The notes beneath the pieces are model-generated. The model did no database searches and was not told where the DNA came from. It was given only the letters and a program-made list of their open reading frames with translations. From Lota lota (taxonomy: Eukaryota; Chordata; Actinopteri; Gadiformes; Lotidae), in NCBI GenBank assembly GCA_026745465.1, contig JACYXH010000479.1, positions 1,464,679 through 1,528,678 of the forward strand: a stretch of 64,000 nucleotides of DNA, in the 5' to 3' direction. This document shows positions 14,736 to 27,420 of the stretch, piece after piece. The first letter of the stretch is position 1; the number at the start of each line of letters is the position of its first letter. The position numbers and the translations under genes were made by a program.

Positions 14736-16611
14736 ATCAGGTAGACCTACTGTACATGTACAATACTTCATACAGGTGTATAAGAACAACTATCGTTGTT
14801 AAATAGCTGTGTTATAGGATTTCAATGTAAATGTTGCAAAGAGGACAGAAGGGGCCTCGCTCTCGACAAGAATTCAAGGGGTGTGTTGTGATTGCCAGCT
14901 ATTAAAAAGCGTTTGTAATATTAAAACCTAATGAAGAACACTTACATTTGAACAAAGATTACAAGGTATGCAAATCATATGAAAATGTGAAATATTAGCA
15001 TTATTAATTTTCAAATGTTTATGAAAAACTTTATTTTTTTTTTATTCCTAAAGAATGGCAAATCATATTTACTGATTTACATAATCACCTTTTACTTATT
15101 GACTTTAAATCTACTTAGACCTTGGGGGTTAACACAAATACACTGTTCGTGAAGGAGTGCAGGTTATGGAGTGCTAGGTTATGGAGACATCCCTCATTCA
15201 TGTAAGAGACCCTGTATCAGGGTGCAGGTCCCCTGGTGGACTAGAGTCTCTGTGCCTCATCAAGACGAATGAGGGAAAGAGCATCCATTAAACGGACAAA
15301 AGTCCAGACTCTGGGGATATTGGCGTCAAGGCAGCCATTCAGAGTCAAACTGAGAGCCCCTTTGTCTTATGGGAGAGACGCAGCAGTTTGGAAATGAATT
15401 GCCAATGAAATCAGGTTAGACCCTGAAGATAAATGAGTAATAAAGGACAATGAAAGGGACTATTACCAGAGGGCTTTTGAAGGATAACAAAAACAGTCCT
15501 TTAGGAGTTTGGGTAACTGGAAGCCCATATTGTCTGTATAAAAGTTGTATAGTTTTATGGATCAGATGCCAAAACTATTATTTTTTATCTATGGACTGCA
15601 GTATTTGTATTTGTTGTATTTGTATGACTGCATAAGTCAGTCATTTGTTGTATTGAGTGTATGAGTCAGCCAACTCAGACTATTGGCTAACCTTACACCT
15701 GCTTATGTCACTTCTTCAGGGAAGTAATGCCACTTTGTAGGATTGCTGCTATCCAAATTGCCATCTCATTATTTTTTGTAATGGAATCAATAACAACTAT
15801 GAGAGAAATCCAACAAAGATTGTTCTTGAAGGGGGGAATTCGTGAACGCCTATCGTCTGGCTGTCGTTAAAATGGTAATTCTATGATAATGACGTTCACG
15901 GGGCAAATACAACAAGTAGGCCTAGCCATAGTAGACTGATATCATGTCGTGCGTGGTTTCAGGTGGGGATATCGCCAATAGACAAGACTAGGGCTTTATA
16001 GAGTTAGGACAGAGCCAGAAGGAATCAATGATACATACACGAGAGGTAAAAAAGAAAAGAAAAGAGCAGCAATGATAAAACCAAACAGATGCTATGCGTA
16101 ATATGCTAATGACATGCACAATCAAAGAAGAAATCAATTGAATGAATCGTCCGTTTTTGGAATAGGTCTACAACAATAACTTGTTGACGTGCCACGCCCA
16201 CGCGCTTCCTTCCATAGATTAAAAGTTCGGGTGTTCGTCGTGAAATTGATGAAAGAAAAAAAAACGTTTATCTTACCTGCGCAGCCATGAACGACAGATC
16301 CATAGTGTCACTATGTTTACGCCAAAAACACCCCGAAATTAAATATGTAACAGTGGGTGGCAATTTATCCTAATCCCCCTCCCCCCCTCCCCCCCAAAAA
16401 AGAGCATTTGGCTTTGCTTTTCGTGTTTCCACTGGATTTTTCAGGTTTAGACAGCCTTCATGTCGGTGACATATCGAAAGTGGTGTCCGTGGTGCCACAA
16501 GACACAGCGAAGAAAGCACAGCCGACAGCGAGGGGAGATGGAGCGACAGAAGACAGCCGCCGAGGGATGCTATACGGTACAGCGTAATCACATTGTGTGG
16601 AGGAGGTGCGA
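14736..16611. other. Intergenic DNA, no gene seen
   Basis: Unique-looking DNA. The part at about 16180-16600 is richer in CpG than its surroundings and could be an unannotated promoter or first exon, but I see no frame that supports a gene. Confidence 0.35.
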
Positions 16612-16613
16612 TC

Positions 16614-16688
<75 letters not shown>
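16612..16688. repeat. (CT)n microsatellite
   Basis: Nearly pure CT array of about 77 bases; it creates the Leu-Ser and Arg-Glu open frames seen here. Confidence 0.95.
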
Positions 16689-16691
<3 letters not shown>

Positions 16692-16920
16692 ACATCCACT
16701 TTCTCGCAAGCGAATCAGTCGCTTTGTTTATGCTTTTCCAACGAAATTAGCAGTTGATAACAGCAGGTCCGCTACTAACAGAATTATCAATTAAGATCGC
16801 ACACAATAAATAATTGCACTTAAGACCACTTAGACATTAAATAATGCTAATACAAAACTCGCTAAAGAATCAATTGCCTTCTAAGTGAGTCCGTTTAATA
16901 CCATCGTTTAATGTGTACTG

Positions 16921-17042
<122 letters not shown>

Positions 17043-17154
17043 ACTAAAAGATACGAGGGAAATTAGCTTATTAAGAAAACGCCCCAACCAGGACCTATTC
17101 TTTTCCAAATAATATATAAGGTTGGTAGAAGATTATACTCTCCCTACACATTAA

Positions 17155-17266
<112 letters not shown>

Positions 17267-18007
17267 TGTAAAAAACGATCCCATAGAAGCTTGTATGTAC
17301 TGTACTTGAATGCTTGTTTAGTTTTTTTCCCTCCCTAATGAACTGATTATACTTTATTTGTGTGTGTGTGTGTGTTGTGTGTCTTTCCTTTGCTTCCCTC
17401 TCAACCCATGCATAGCCAAAGAGATGTGGGTGGCATGTAATCAATAGTGAATGCTGAATATATTGAGATTCATCATGTGTGTGACCATTGTGTGTCCAAG
17501 GGGGGCCTCTGTCTTACATCACTTAACACACCGCATCTTACCCCTCTCCGCCCCTCATGTCAGCCACCCTCCGTGCGCCCCATCCTTTACAAGCACCCGG
17601 GTAACTTCTGTCTCTCTCCTGTGAAATGGATAGCCTCCAGTGGTCTCATCTCTTGGCCTGTACTGTACTGTAACCAACCCTTCAGTGAGTAGAAGCAATT
17701 GGAATGTAATGTGTTTTCAAACACAACCAAACGCAACTATGCTGCGCCCGCCATTTGTTTGTGTTTGGCGTTAACCTAACCTCCCACCGCTATAGCTGCG
17801 CAGACAAGCTAGCTAAATGTACTACCCAAGCACTACTCTCCTCTCCCCTACCCCTCCTGCTTTCGAACGGTGAGTGCAGCGCGTGAAGAGTCGCAGAAAG
17901 CTTTGAGTTGACGGTAGATGTAGCAGTTATTTGATTTTGTTCGCTGTCACTGTAAATCACCGCGGGTCAGATTATTGTAAAAAAAATCGCCACAGCTCAA
18001 GCAAAGC
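17267..18007. other. Intergenic DNA
   Basis: Unique-looking, with a GC-richer part at about 17740-17900. No gene is supported. It ends where homology to gypsy gag begins. Confidence 0.4.
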
Positions 18008-18540
18008 AGGGGTTCTTCTTGAGTGCGCTCGGCGACGCTTTCAAGGACTAGTTGGCCTCCCGGGAGGATCCCTCAGATCTTGACCACCTGATAGCTCTCG
18101 CAATTCGGATAGACAATTGTCTACGCGAGTGCAGACGAGAGCGAGCTCTCCGTCCGTCCCCAACGCCCCTCCCCGCTCCGCCTTCAGTTTCCCGGCCTCC
18201 TCCCTCGAGCGCCGGTCCCTCCCGTCGCGAATCTTCGCACTCCCCCCAACGCTCCGCCACGGACCACAAGCTACACCAGTGCGCCTCCTTCTCTCGCCGG
18301 CTTACCCCTCCGGAGCGGAATTACGACGTGGGAAACCGCGAGCTCCTGGTCGTTAAATTGGCGCTGGAGGAGTGGCGTCACTGGCTGGAGGGCGCGGAGC
18401 AGCCGTTCATCATGTGGACAGACCACCGCAACCTATCTTACATCCAGTCCGCCAAGAGGCTCAACTCCCGGCAGGCCAGATGGGCCCTATTCTTCGGCCG
18501 TTTTAACTTCTCCTTGACCTACCGACCCCCGAAACATTAA
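18008..18540 (+). pseudogene. Gypsy copy 2: gag remnant fused by deletion to RNase H
   Basis: The frame begins within gag (GFFLSALGDAFKD at 18011-18048), meets TAG at 18049-18051, and continues with [22 protein letters not shown], the conserved gag segment of sushi-type chromoviruses. After a proline-rich stretch it passes at about 18255-18265, without a frame break, into RNase H ([28 protein letters not shown].. [11 protein letters not shown]), ending at 18538-18540. The knuckle, protease and RT are deleted. Confidence 0.8.
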
Positions 18541-19508
18541 GCCGGACGCCCTGTCCCGCCTGCACTCCCCTGAAGACCCCTGCCTGGACCCCGAACCCAT
18601 CCTGCCGTCCGCCTGTCTCACTCACCTGGGAGGTCGAGTCAGCCAGACCCAGGTACCGGCCCCCCGAACCGCTTGTTTGTTCCGGATGCGGACCCTCGGG
18701 ATACCACCCCCAGTCCAACGGACAGTCTGAGCGGGCAAACCGGGAGATGGAGGCCGCGCTCCGCTGCGTCACAAACGCCAACCCATCCTCCTGGAGCACT
18801 CAACTCCCCTGGGTAGAGTACGCTCACAACACCCTCGTGAATGCGTCCACTGGTCTGTCCCCCTTCATGTGCTCGTTGGGGTACCAGGCACCCCTGTTCC
18901 CTGCCATGGAGGCGGAGATTACGGTTCCCTCCGTTCAGGCACACCTGCGCCGGTGTCAGCGCACCTGGAAACATGCACGCGCTGAGCTGCTTCGTGCATC
19001 CTCCCGCTCCCAGCGGCAAGCGAACAAGCACCGTCTACCGGCCCCACAGTACTCCCCCGGGCAAAGGGTTTGGCTTCAGTTTAAGGATCTTCCCTTGAAG
19101 GGGGTCACCCAGAAACTCTCCCTGTTTCATCGGCCCCTTCGAAATCTAGTCCATCGTCAACCCCTGTGCCGTCCATCTAAAACTCCCTTCGTCCCTTCGT
19201 GTGCACCCTACCTTTCATGTCTCTCAGGTCAAGCCTGTGTCCACCAGTCCGCTGACTCCTCCTGCTCCGGCTTCGCCTCCACCCAGGCTCATTGACAACC
19301 ACCCGGCGTGGACGATCCGCCGCCTTCTGGATGTGCGTCGTCGCGGCCGGGGACACCAGTATCTTGTGGACTGGAAGGGCTACGGTCTGGAGCGTTCCTG
19401 GGTTCCTCTGAGTCACATCTTGGACGCCTCGCTTATCCGGGACTTCCATTGTCAACACTCATCCAGCGCTGGGCGTCCGCCTGGAGGCGTCCGTAGAAGG
19501 GGGGTTAC
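18541..19508 (+). pseudogene. pol: Gypsy copy 2: deleted integrase and chromodomain
   Basis: After RNase H the reading changes frame. At about 18670-18690 it shows NRLFVPDA from the start of the integrase zinc region and then jumps directly to [20 protein letters not shown] (about 18700), so the first two catalytic aspartates of the core are gone. The integrase C-terminal part follows ([31 protein letters not shown]), then a frame change near 19130 and the chromodomain ([21 protein letters not shown], about 19315-19380). No functional enzyme is possible. Confidence 0.8.
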
Positions 19509-19930
19509 TGTCACGCCGTCTACCGTTAAGCACTTCCACCACCTAGCGGGCGCCGTCTACCGTTAAGCACTTCCACCACCTAGCGGGCGCCGGCTGCCAC
19601 TTCTCCATGTGGTTTTCTGTTTACACACCTACCAGCAATCCCCAATCAACACTCTCTATTTCAGCAGTGGTTTTCCTAGCAGCCGGTGCTAGTTCGTTGT
19701 TTACTCAACCCCTGTCCGTCACCGAACCCCTGCCTGCCTGACTGCCTGCCCGTTGCCAAGCCCTTGCCTGCCTGACTGCCTGCCTGCTACCTAACCCTTG
19801 CCCGTCTCACTACGGTTAGATTAGCCCCCGGCTTGTTGATATTCTACCTTAATAAACCCCTTGAACCTCTTCGCCGTCTCCGCCTTTCTGTGTCGTGCGT
19901 TTGGATCCCCTCGTTCTGTTCCGCGTAACA
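19509..19930 (+). mobile_element. 3' LTR of gypsy copy 2
   Basis: TGTCACGCCGTC..CGCGTAACA, homologous to 4014-4478 in reverse orientation. AATAAA lies at 19851-19856. A 37-base segment near its start is present twice in tandem (19515-19551 and 19552-19588); copy 1 has it once. Confidence 0.85.
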
Positions 19931-21699
19931 CAAGTATCAGAAAATGAAGATAGGGGATAACAACTTATCGTTGATACCCAGTTTTATAGTAAAAATTTAT
20001 TATGATGAGAAGATATGGCTTAAAATTATCAAATATGACAAAGGTAGAATAGTTCTAGTCCGATAGTATACCTTCGTACGTCATAGTAATTGACCCTTGG
20101 TTAGACTGTATAGAATGGTATTTTGAATTCTTATATTGCACATCCTTATATTAATCGATATCATGTCAAATTCCCCATGATAATCGTGAAAAAAAATCCA
20201 TATTGCCCAGCCCTACCTACACGTTAACTGTTGACATTGAAGTTGACTCCCAGACTGGGAGTCAAGCCCCCTCACCACTATCTTGTCTCCTTTTTGTACA
20301 GATTTTATGGAAATAAAGGCAGATCATATAGAAAATGTATTGGGAAAGGCTTCTGCCCCTGTGCACTGCATCTGGTTCAGAGAAACAGAGAAATGAATCC
20401 ATTTTCCTGTTTATTCCTGGGGACATGTCGTAGGGTTCCGTGGTCAGGCGTTCAAGTAAGGTTTGAGCAAGCGTTGAGGATGCATTTTATGGGGGGGGGG
20501 GGGGGGAGATGGGTGTGTGTGTGTGTGTGTGAATATGGGTGTGTGTGGTTGAGTGGGTGGGGGTGGGTGGTTTATTGTTAGTAATAATCGCATGACCAAA
20601 TGCATGCTCTGCTCTGAGATGTTAAAGCATAGAATCATATTGCCATGGAGTCATACATATTTATAGCAAACACCCTTGCATATCAAGCATTGGATTTTAT
20701 GAATTCGATTTTCCCAGATTAATCCTTGAAACTCAACGGTCATTGTTGTGATTGGATATTTGAGATGAGTCTTTCTTCTACCTCTGGATTTACCACCCAA
20801 CGTTTACAAGCTGACACTTTCAGTGTAATGTCAACTGAATATGGAAGTTAAATTGTGATCGTCTTGGTGACATCATCCACTTGATCCACCCCGTTGATGG
20901 GCAGGCTCACCCCTTCCCGTCCCTTGAATGAAAAAAAGAAGAAATAAAATCGAATTTGTTATGCATTTAGACACAAAATGAATGAGCAATCCCATCTTTC
21001 TTTCATATAATTATACAAAATATAACAAATATTGAAATATGTGAGGCAACAAATGTGTTATTAGTAAAAGAAATAATAAAGTACATACATAAAAACAGGA
21101 AAATATTTTTTATTTCTCGTTCTTTGTAATTGTTTTGCTATTCAGCTGTATCTTAAAACCAACTGGAAAAACATAAGACGTGATGGGGGCTTGGGGGTGG
21201 CACCCCAACTCTTTCTCTCTCTATGCATTTCCTCTATACATTGTTCTGTTGCACAGTCAAAGAAACGCTCACAGAAAACAAGACTGTCCCTGTGCCCCCC
21301 CCCCCCTCCCCCCACACACACACCGCCCCTTTGTGGCGATTACATGAAAATAACACAGCCCATCCATCAGCCCACACCCTGGGTGGTCTGCCCAGCACAT
21401 TGGATCCACGTTGGCTGGGTCCTCCTCACTGAACTACAAACAGAGACCCCGCCGCCCCCCTGCTATTAAAGTCAAAGTCATCCCATGTATAGATTGATGA
21501 TATACATTATGAATGTATATCATTCATAATGCTCTGTCTTCCCCGGAGCCGGTGACCTCGGGGGCCTCAGACCACAAAGGCACTGACCTATAGAAAGGTT
21601 TACATACAGACGAGGTCAATTCAGAACTCGTCATAATAGAGAACAAAAGCCCAGATAAATGGTGCGGACAGTACTCCATATTAGGGTTTGCATGAATGT
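19931..21699. other. Intergenic DNA with homopolymer and small hairpin
   Basis: Contains a run of 16 G at 20491-20506 followed by a TG array. Another feature is a perfect 9-base inverted repeat (21499-21507 with 21513-21521, 5-base loop). No gene is supported. Confidence 0.45.
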
Positions 21700-22375
21700 A
21701 AACCTATTTTTTGTACATAGTGCATATGTGAACATATCTGTTTTCTCTGAATTCTTAAATGCTAACAGTGATTCTTGAAGCACTATGTCTGAAACCAGTA
21801 ACACTATAGCCAATGCATTTACCAAGTGTGCCAAACTGAATGCTTGTTTGTCATTTCATAACACACTTTTTACAAAACGTACAACAAAAGTCATTGCTTT
21901 ACACTCAGTTTACAATTTAAGAAAACACTTCTAGCAAAACTGTAAACATTGGTCTCTACATTGCTACACTAATTTGCCAATTGCCTTCCACAATGACACA
22001 TGGGAAAACACTTTGATATAATGAGTTAACTTACAAACCAGAGCTTGAGCACTATAAATAGGCCACAGGGAAACATTTGGTTTGGAAAACAATGGAGGCC
22101 AATATTGGACAGAGAATAAGAGGGGTGAGAGCTAGAGGAGGTCGTGAATGAGGTAGAGAAGGACGAGATGAAAGAGGAGGGAGAGGAGGATGAGGAGGGT
22201 AAAGAGGGAAAGAAGTAAGAGGAGGAGGACGACAAGGTGGAGAAAGAGGAGGACAAGGAGGAAGTGGTGGACGAGGAGGTGAAGAATTAGGAGGACGGGA
22301 AGGATGGGGGAGAAAGAGAGGACGGGAAAGAGGAAGGGGAGTAAAGAACACAATACCCTATGAAATAAGACAAAC

Positions 22376-22440
22376 CCAGGACCTTCTTGCTGTGAGGCAG
22401 CAGTGCTAATCACTGGGCCCAATGGCATGGTGGCACAGTC
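22376..22440. repeat. Short tRNA-like repeat fragment
   Basis: ACCTTCTTGCTGTGAGGCAG..CAGTGCTAATCACTGGGCC resembles the 3' part of a common fish interspersed repeat (a CTAACCACTG-type motif). Confidence 0.35.
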
Positions 22441-22644
22441 GCCTAGATATGGAACACCAGACTATACATACCACGCTGCATAGCACAAAGTAGGCTTTAA
22501 AGACTTTCTAGCTCTAGTTTTAGTTTTTTGCTGCACTTTTGTTGTTTGAGTGTTTTGAGAGAAACATAATTTCCCCTTATCTGTAGTGATACCCTTACAG
22601 AAAAAAACACATGAAGCCCTAACCCCTTACCTTAAACCTTACCC

Positions 22645-23274
22645 TGTTATGTTCGGACTGCACCTGTGTGTATGTGTTTACTACATGTACTGTCAGCATT
22701 CCTGTTCTGAGACTCTGTTTACCAGTGGCCCTCTGCTGGTTGTGTTTGTGTTTTGTGTTTCCTGATGTGTTTTCGTTGTTTTGTTTCACCTTGTGCCAAT
22801 TCCCCTGCCCCCTTCCTTTGTTTTGTTTTCTCGCCATTTTTGGCCCTCACCTGTTCCCCATCCTAATTGTATTACCCAGCCCTTTTATACCCTGCTCTGT
22901 CTGTGCCTCTCGGTCAGATCGTCGTATGTCTTGTGCTTGTGCTGTCATGTCTCGTTTTGCCCTGACTCTGACCTCGGCTTCATCGAAGCCTGTGCCTGAT
23001 AGTGAGTTTTTGTTACCTGTTTGCCACCTGCCAACCTGGTTTGCCTTCCTGGGTTTAGGAATTACTTTAAAAAAAAAAAAATTGTGATATGCCATTTGTT
23101 CCAAGTCTGAACTTTTTCCCACGACCTGTTACAAGGCTATTTTTCTGTTTCGCCTGTTCACCCATACCTGTGTGTCGGAGCCCGTGTGTTTTTTTAACTG
23201 ATCTGTTAGCTGCAAATAAATTGTGAATTCTCATCTGTGCCTGGGTCCAATCTCTCTGAACACTGATCCTGACA
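22645..23274 (+). mobile_element. Solo LTR of a gypsy-type element
   Basis: Begins TGTTATGTTCGGACTGCACC and ends CACTGATCCTGACA (TG..CA), about 630 bases, with AATAAA at 23215-23220 and a CTGGGTCCAA motif near the end as in fish gypsy LTRs. No internal region adjoins it. I could not find a convincing target duplication, so the ends may be off by a few bases. Confidence 0.5.
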
Positions 23275-23560
23275 TGTACGACAAAACCTTATTGAAAAAT
23301 GCTATACCCTGCCCACAGAAAAAGCAAAAGCCACAAGTATTTTTCCATTATGCTAGTGTGTAGTTGATGCTTTGTGTGCTTATTCAACTGATTGTTTGTG
23401 TGTACTGTATTGATGCAAAAAAAAAATATTTTGAAGAGTTTTGCCGGAATTCTTTGCTTTTGCGAGACGTTTAATGTTTTGCTGGTTTGGTATAAGGTTT
23501 TGTAGTAGATTTGTGGTAATTTTGCTAAAATAGCCTATAGTTTCAAAGATAGTGTCTAAC

Positions 23561-24435
23561 TATAATAGACCAAATAACCACTGTCACCACCATAGAGCTC
23601 ATGGCAACAACTGACTTGGTTTACAAATACTTTGTAAATGTCTCAAGTTTCAAATGTTTAAGAAGTAATTTTTACAACATTTCATGTTTCTACGCTCATT
23701 GGCGAAAAATAAAATTCTAAAAATCGATTTTACTCATGACTGATCGAAAGACTGGTGTCAAGATGTTTGTAAAGTTTAGCTGGTCAGGTCCACATGCAGC
23801 AATTTACATCTTTTTTGGCATCTTCCTCAGTGTGCCACAATCCTGAATTTGATCAATAATGAATCGCCCTTTCATATTGGATTCGTGTATGAGGGAGGAA
23901 ACCAGAGGGTTGGAAATAATGGACAGAAATAATGTCATTTCCTCTGCCTTCAAAGGAAAGGAGCCACATTTTTCTCTCCAGTCCTGTTTCTCTCTCGCCA
24001 TCTTCCACTCAAGCTCGCTGCTCAGGCCTGGGCCAGATCATTCCAACCCCCTCTCTCTCTCTCTCCCTCTTGCTGTCTCTCTCTTCTGGGTGCTGTGCTA
24101 TCGCAGCCTGCTCATTTTCTATGGGGAAAAAGAGCGGGAACACGCTCATACGTTAGCATGGCTGGAACTAATTTGATCCTATTCCTTAATTAACATGATT
24201 AGTTTCCCTCTTGTCAACAGGGGATCAAATTAACTTCTGTGGTAAGACCGGAAGGTTTTACCACAGAAGGGGGGGGTAAAGGAATATGGGTTCATTGCTT
24301 TACTTTTAATACCTCAAATCATAGTGGATAAATCTTTTTTTCTGGATTGTTCTGTTTACATTTAGACCTATTTTTGGGAAATAATGAAGGGGATTTTTTT
24401 TCACTGTAGAATAAACGCTTAATTTGGAAACATGC
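23561..24435. other. Intergenic DNA with nested inverted repeats
   Basis: Contains an 11-base inverted repeat (24169-24179 with 24222-24232) followed at once by a perfect 12-base one (24234-24245 with 24258-24269). A short CT run lies at about 24051-24085. The unbroken non-repetitive sequence at 23810-24040 could be a conserved non-coding element; this is a guess. Confidence 0.4.
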
Positions 24436-24576
24436 CATTTTACGCTGTGTTGTTGGTGGTAATCACACATATCTTACCTGCATTTTACCTGAAATTATTT
24501 GCATTTGACCTCCATTTTACCTGTGTCTTACCTGCATCTTACTGCATCTTATCACATATTACCTGCATCTTCATTT
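24436..24576 (+). repeat. Minisatellite, short left array
   Basis: Imperfect copies of a TTACCTGCATCTTA-type unit, the same motif as the larger array that starts about 1.1 kb to the right. Confidence 0.7.
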
Positions 24577-25680
24577 TGGATCCAGTAGTTGTTATCAATG
24601 CTATTGCTAAACTTATTGTGGGAGACTGCACAGCGCCTGTGCTGGAAATCAGCAAGTTTGAGGGGTGGAGTTAGGCAGGGTTTACTGTTTTGTTATGGAG
24701 ATATTCTTTCGGACTCTCAGAGAAAGTAATCTGAGAGTTGCAAGATGCAGGTTACAAAAGAAAATTTTAGCAAGTGTATTTCTTCAGTTGCTGGTCTACT
24801 ACACAGGTTTGAGTTAATCCTTTGCAGACACTTTGTCTAAGGATGTTGGTGTGCGGACAGGACCGTTGTGCTTGTCTTCCCACCGTCTACGGGAAAAGTA
24901 AAGTTTGTATGTGTGCTAAGGATGCCATATTTGTTAAGTAATACTACACGCTAAAACAATGACATTGTAAAGATATGTCTATTGATGATGTACAACACAC
25001 CCCAGGACCTATTTTATCTGTTTTGTATTTATTTATTTTTCGCTGCGGCTCAACTAAATTTCTGTAGACTTTACTACCTCACACGGAGACATTGCTGCAG
25101 TAGTTACAATGAGGTTTAATAGGAGAGTATGTTTTCAAATCACTGTAGCATTAACATTTTTGCAATGGCGAAAAAACTAACTTAGTAAGAGGACGCACAC
25201 TGCGGCCTTATCTTTGCCCTGTGGCCTTGTACCCACAACCGAATCACAGCCGTCCTGCTATTCAGTATAACAGCAATCCCTCTTGTTTGATAGTGCTTAA
25301 TTATTCCTTTAACTAGACCACATATACCATCAGCTATGGCAGCACTACAGCGATAGGGTTGTAGAAGAGTCTTGCGATTGGTATACATCGTCCCTTATGC
25401 CAACAGTGCCTAGTGGTAATTATTATTATTAAATTTTTTGGAAGATTGGATTCCATGACAGCTTAATCGACATATAACCTTCTTTTTAGTCCCAATCGAT
25501 CAGCCATTTCACGTTTGTTGTTCCGCCGGTCAGATTGTTTCCAGTCGAGATCCATTTCTTGTAACGTGCGTCAACAGATCCCGCCCCCAGGAACATGATT
25601 GGTGAAAGAAAAAATAAAGTGAAGCGCCCAATTCAATCAGATTTGAGCTCGACTTTAGATATTAATCTAAAGTCTGATTT
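24577..25680. other. Intervening DNA between two halves of a minisatellite
   Basis: About 1.1 kb of unrelated sequence separates arrays of the same unit. Near its right end is a perfect 10-base inverted repeat with a 4-base loop (25651-25660 with 25665-25674). It may be an inserted element, but I do not recognise it. Confidence 0.4.
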
Positions 25681-26350
25681 GTGAGACTACCTGCATCTTA
25701 TCCCAATAAACCTGCATCTTACCGCATATTACCTGCATAATATGCAGATATCTTATCACATCACATTGCAGATATCTTATCACATCACATATTATCATCC
25801 TATCACATCACAAATTACCTGCATCTCATCACATATTACCTGCATTTTATCACATATTACCTGCAGCTTATCTTCATTTTACCTGCATATTATCACATAC
25901 TTCCTGCATCTTATCACATATTACCTGCAGCTTATCTTCGTCTTACCTGCATATTATCACATATTACCTGCATCTAATCACATAGTACCTTCATCTTATC
26001 ACATATTACCTGCATCTCATCACATATGACCCTCATATCATCACATATGACCTTCATCTTATCACATATGACCTGCATCTCATCACATATGACCTTCATT
26101 TTATCATATATTACCTGCATCTCATCACACATTACCTTCATCTTATCACATATAACCTGCAGCTTATCACATATTACCTGCATATTATCAAATATGAACT
26201 GCATCTTACCCGTATCTCACCAACATATTACCTGGATCTTACTACATGTTACCCACACATTACCTGCATCTTATTGCATATTACCTGATTATTATGTTAA
26301 TCTTACCTGCATCTTATCACATATTAACTCCATTTCACCCTCATCACACC
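25681..26350 (+). repeat. 21-bp minisatellite
   Basis: About 25-30 imperfect copies of a 21-base unit, approximately TATCACATATTACCTGCATCT. Because 21 is a multiple of three, the array stays open in several frames and gives heptad-repeat peptides, for example QVICDKM/KVICDEM on the minus strand at 25974-26204. Confidence 0.9.
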
Positions 26351-27262
26351 CACATATTACCTTCATCTCAATTTGCACCCTGGCGATTCCGCACATTTTA
26401 CCTGCATCTCCCCACATCTTATAAACCTTATACCAACATCGGGCCAATTTGCACCCTGAAGATTCCGCACATACTACCTGTATTTTATCATATTTCCATA
26501 TTTTCGACATCTGTTAGACGTCTTTTTGGTTATATATTTTAGACATCTTTTCCGCAAAGTCCTTTCATGTGCATTCACATTTGGCTTTTCAAATGTCTAT
26601 CCTATACATTACTATATTCCTAAGCCTTTGTCTTGAAATTCGTGACGACTTACGTCATACGTTTTTGCGCTAATTGCTTTCCATACAAATTGATGTGTTA
26701 ACACGTCAGGTCTCATTTTGGCGCGTTAACATGCAAATGGCCTATCACAGCCAACGGGTTGTTCCATTCTTATCTTATATGGGTGTTAGAAACATTACAG
26801 CATAAAGCTATAAATGTATCTTTCCTTGCCAAAGCTGCTGCCTTTTTTCTCATCGTCTTTTGTTGCTAATCTAATACGTTTCCTTAATGTGCGGTTTAAT
26901 AAGACAGAAAGTTCTGCAGCGTTTTTTTACTTAACCGTCCCCTGCTGAAAGTTTAAATTGGCTTCCTCTAACCCACAACTCTGGTTTACATTTCACACAC
27001 ATAATTTCCTTTGATGTGTATTTCCACGACATGCCTAGGTGCTTGAAACGAGTGCGTAGACGCCCACATCATTCATATATGCACAGCGTCAGTAATTTAT
27101 GCACAGCGTGCTCCCTTGCGTTGTTGTTCGAGATCATTGACAGAACCTCATCATGAATATGTATGAATTCCTGAATTCAAGGTCCCTCATTGGCCACAAC
27201 CAGAAAATGCGCGTTCACGTGGAATTATATTTGCATTTACACTTCCAAATATTACGTGTGGT
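26351..27262. other. Intergenic DNA
   Basis: A direct repeat of a 'GCACCCTG.CGATTCCGCACAT' type occurs at about 26375-26400 and 26450-26472, in the degenerate tail of the minisatellite. Otherwise the sequence is unique-looking and no gene is seen. Confidence 0.4.
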
Positions 27263-27420
27263 GAGTGATGGGGAGTAACGCGTCTACATTTACTCTATTA
27301 CATGTACTTCAATATTTTTATTAAAATAAACCACTCTAAGAGTAGTTGTTTTGCAGAATACTTTTTACTCTTACTCGAGTACATTTGCGCAAACATATAT
27401 GTACTTCTACTCCGTTACAT

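Larger units (their letters stand above)
21700..23560 (+). mobile_element. Decayed Tc1/mariner-type (ISRm11-like) DNA transposon
   Basis: ATG at 22092 opens MEANIGQRIRGVRARGGRE and stops at 22149-22151. From memory this is the start of a widespread teleost IS630/mariner-like transposase. A purine-rich strand that would encode its Arg/Gly-rich segment follows to about 22340, and the rest of the transposase is missing. Flanking AT-rich arms at about 21700-22090 and 23275-23560 are of the same type. A solo LTR interrupts the right arm. Outer limits are approximate. Confidence 0.5.

Noticed and set aside
22026..22428. Ser/Pro- and Leu-rich minus-strand frames
   Set aside because: They are the complement of the purine-rich transposase remnant beginning at 22092.
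25681..26350. 21-base repeats as a CRISPR array or a coding repeat gene
   Set aside because: No spacers; frames are open only because the unit is a multiple of three; no start context or splice signals.
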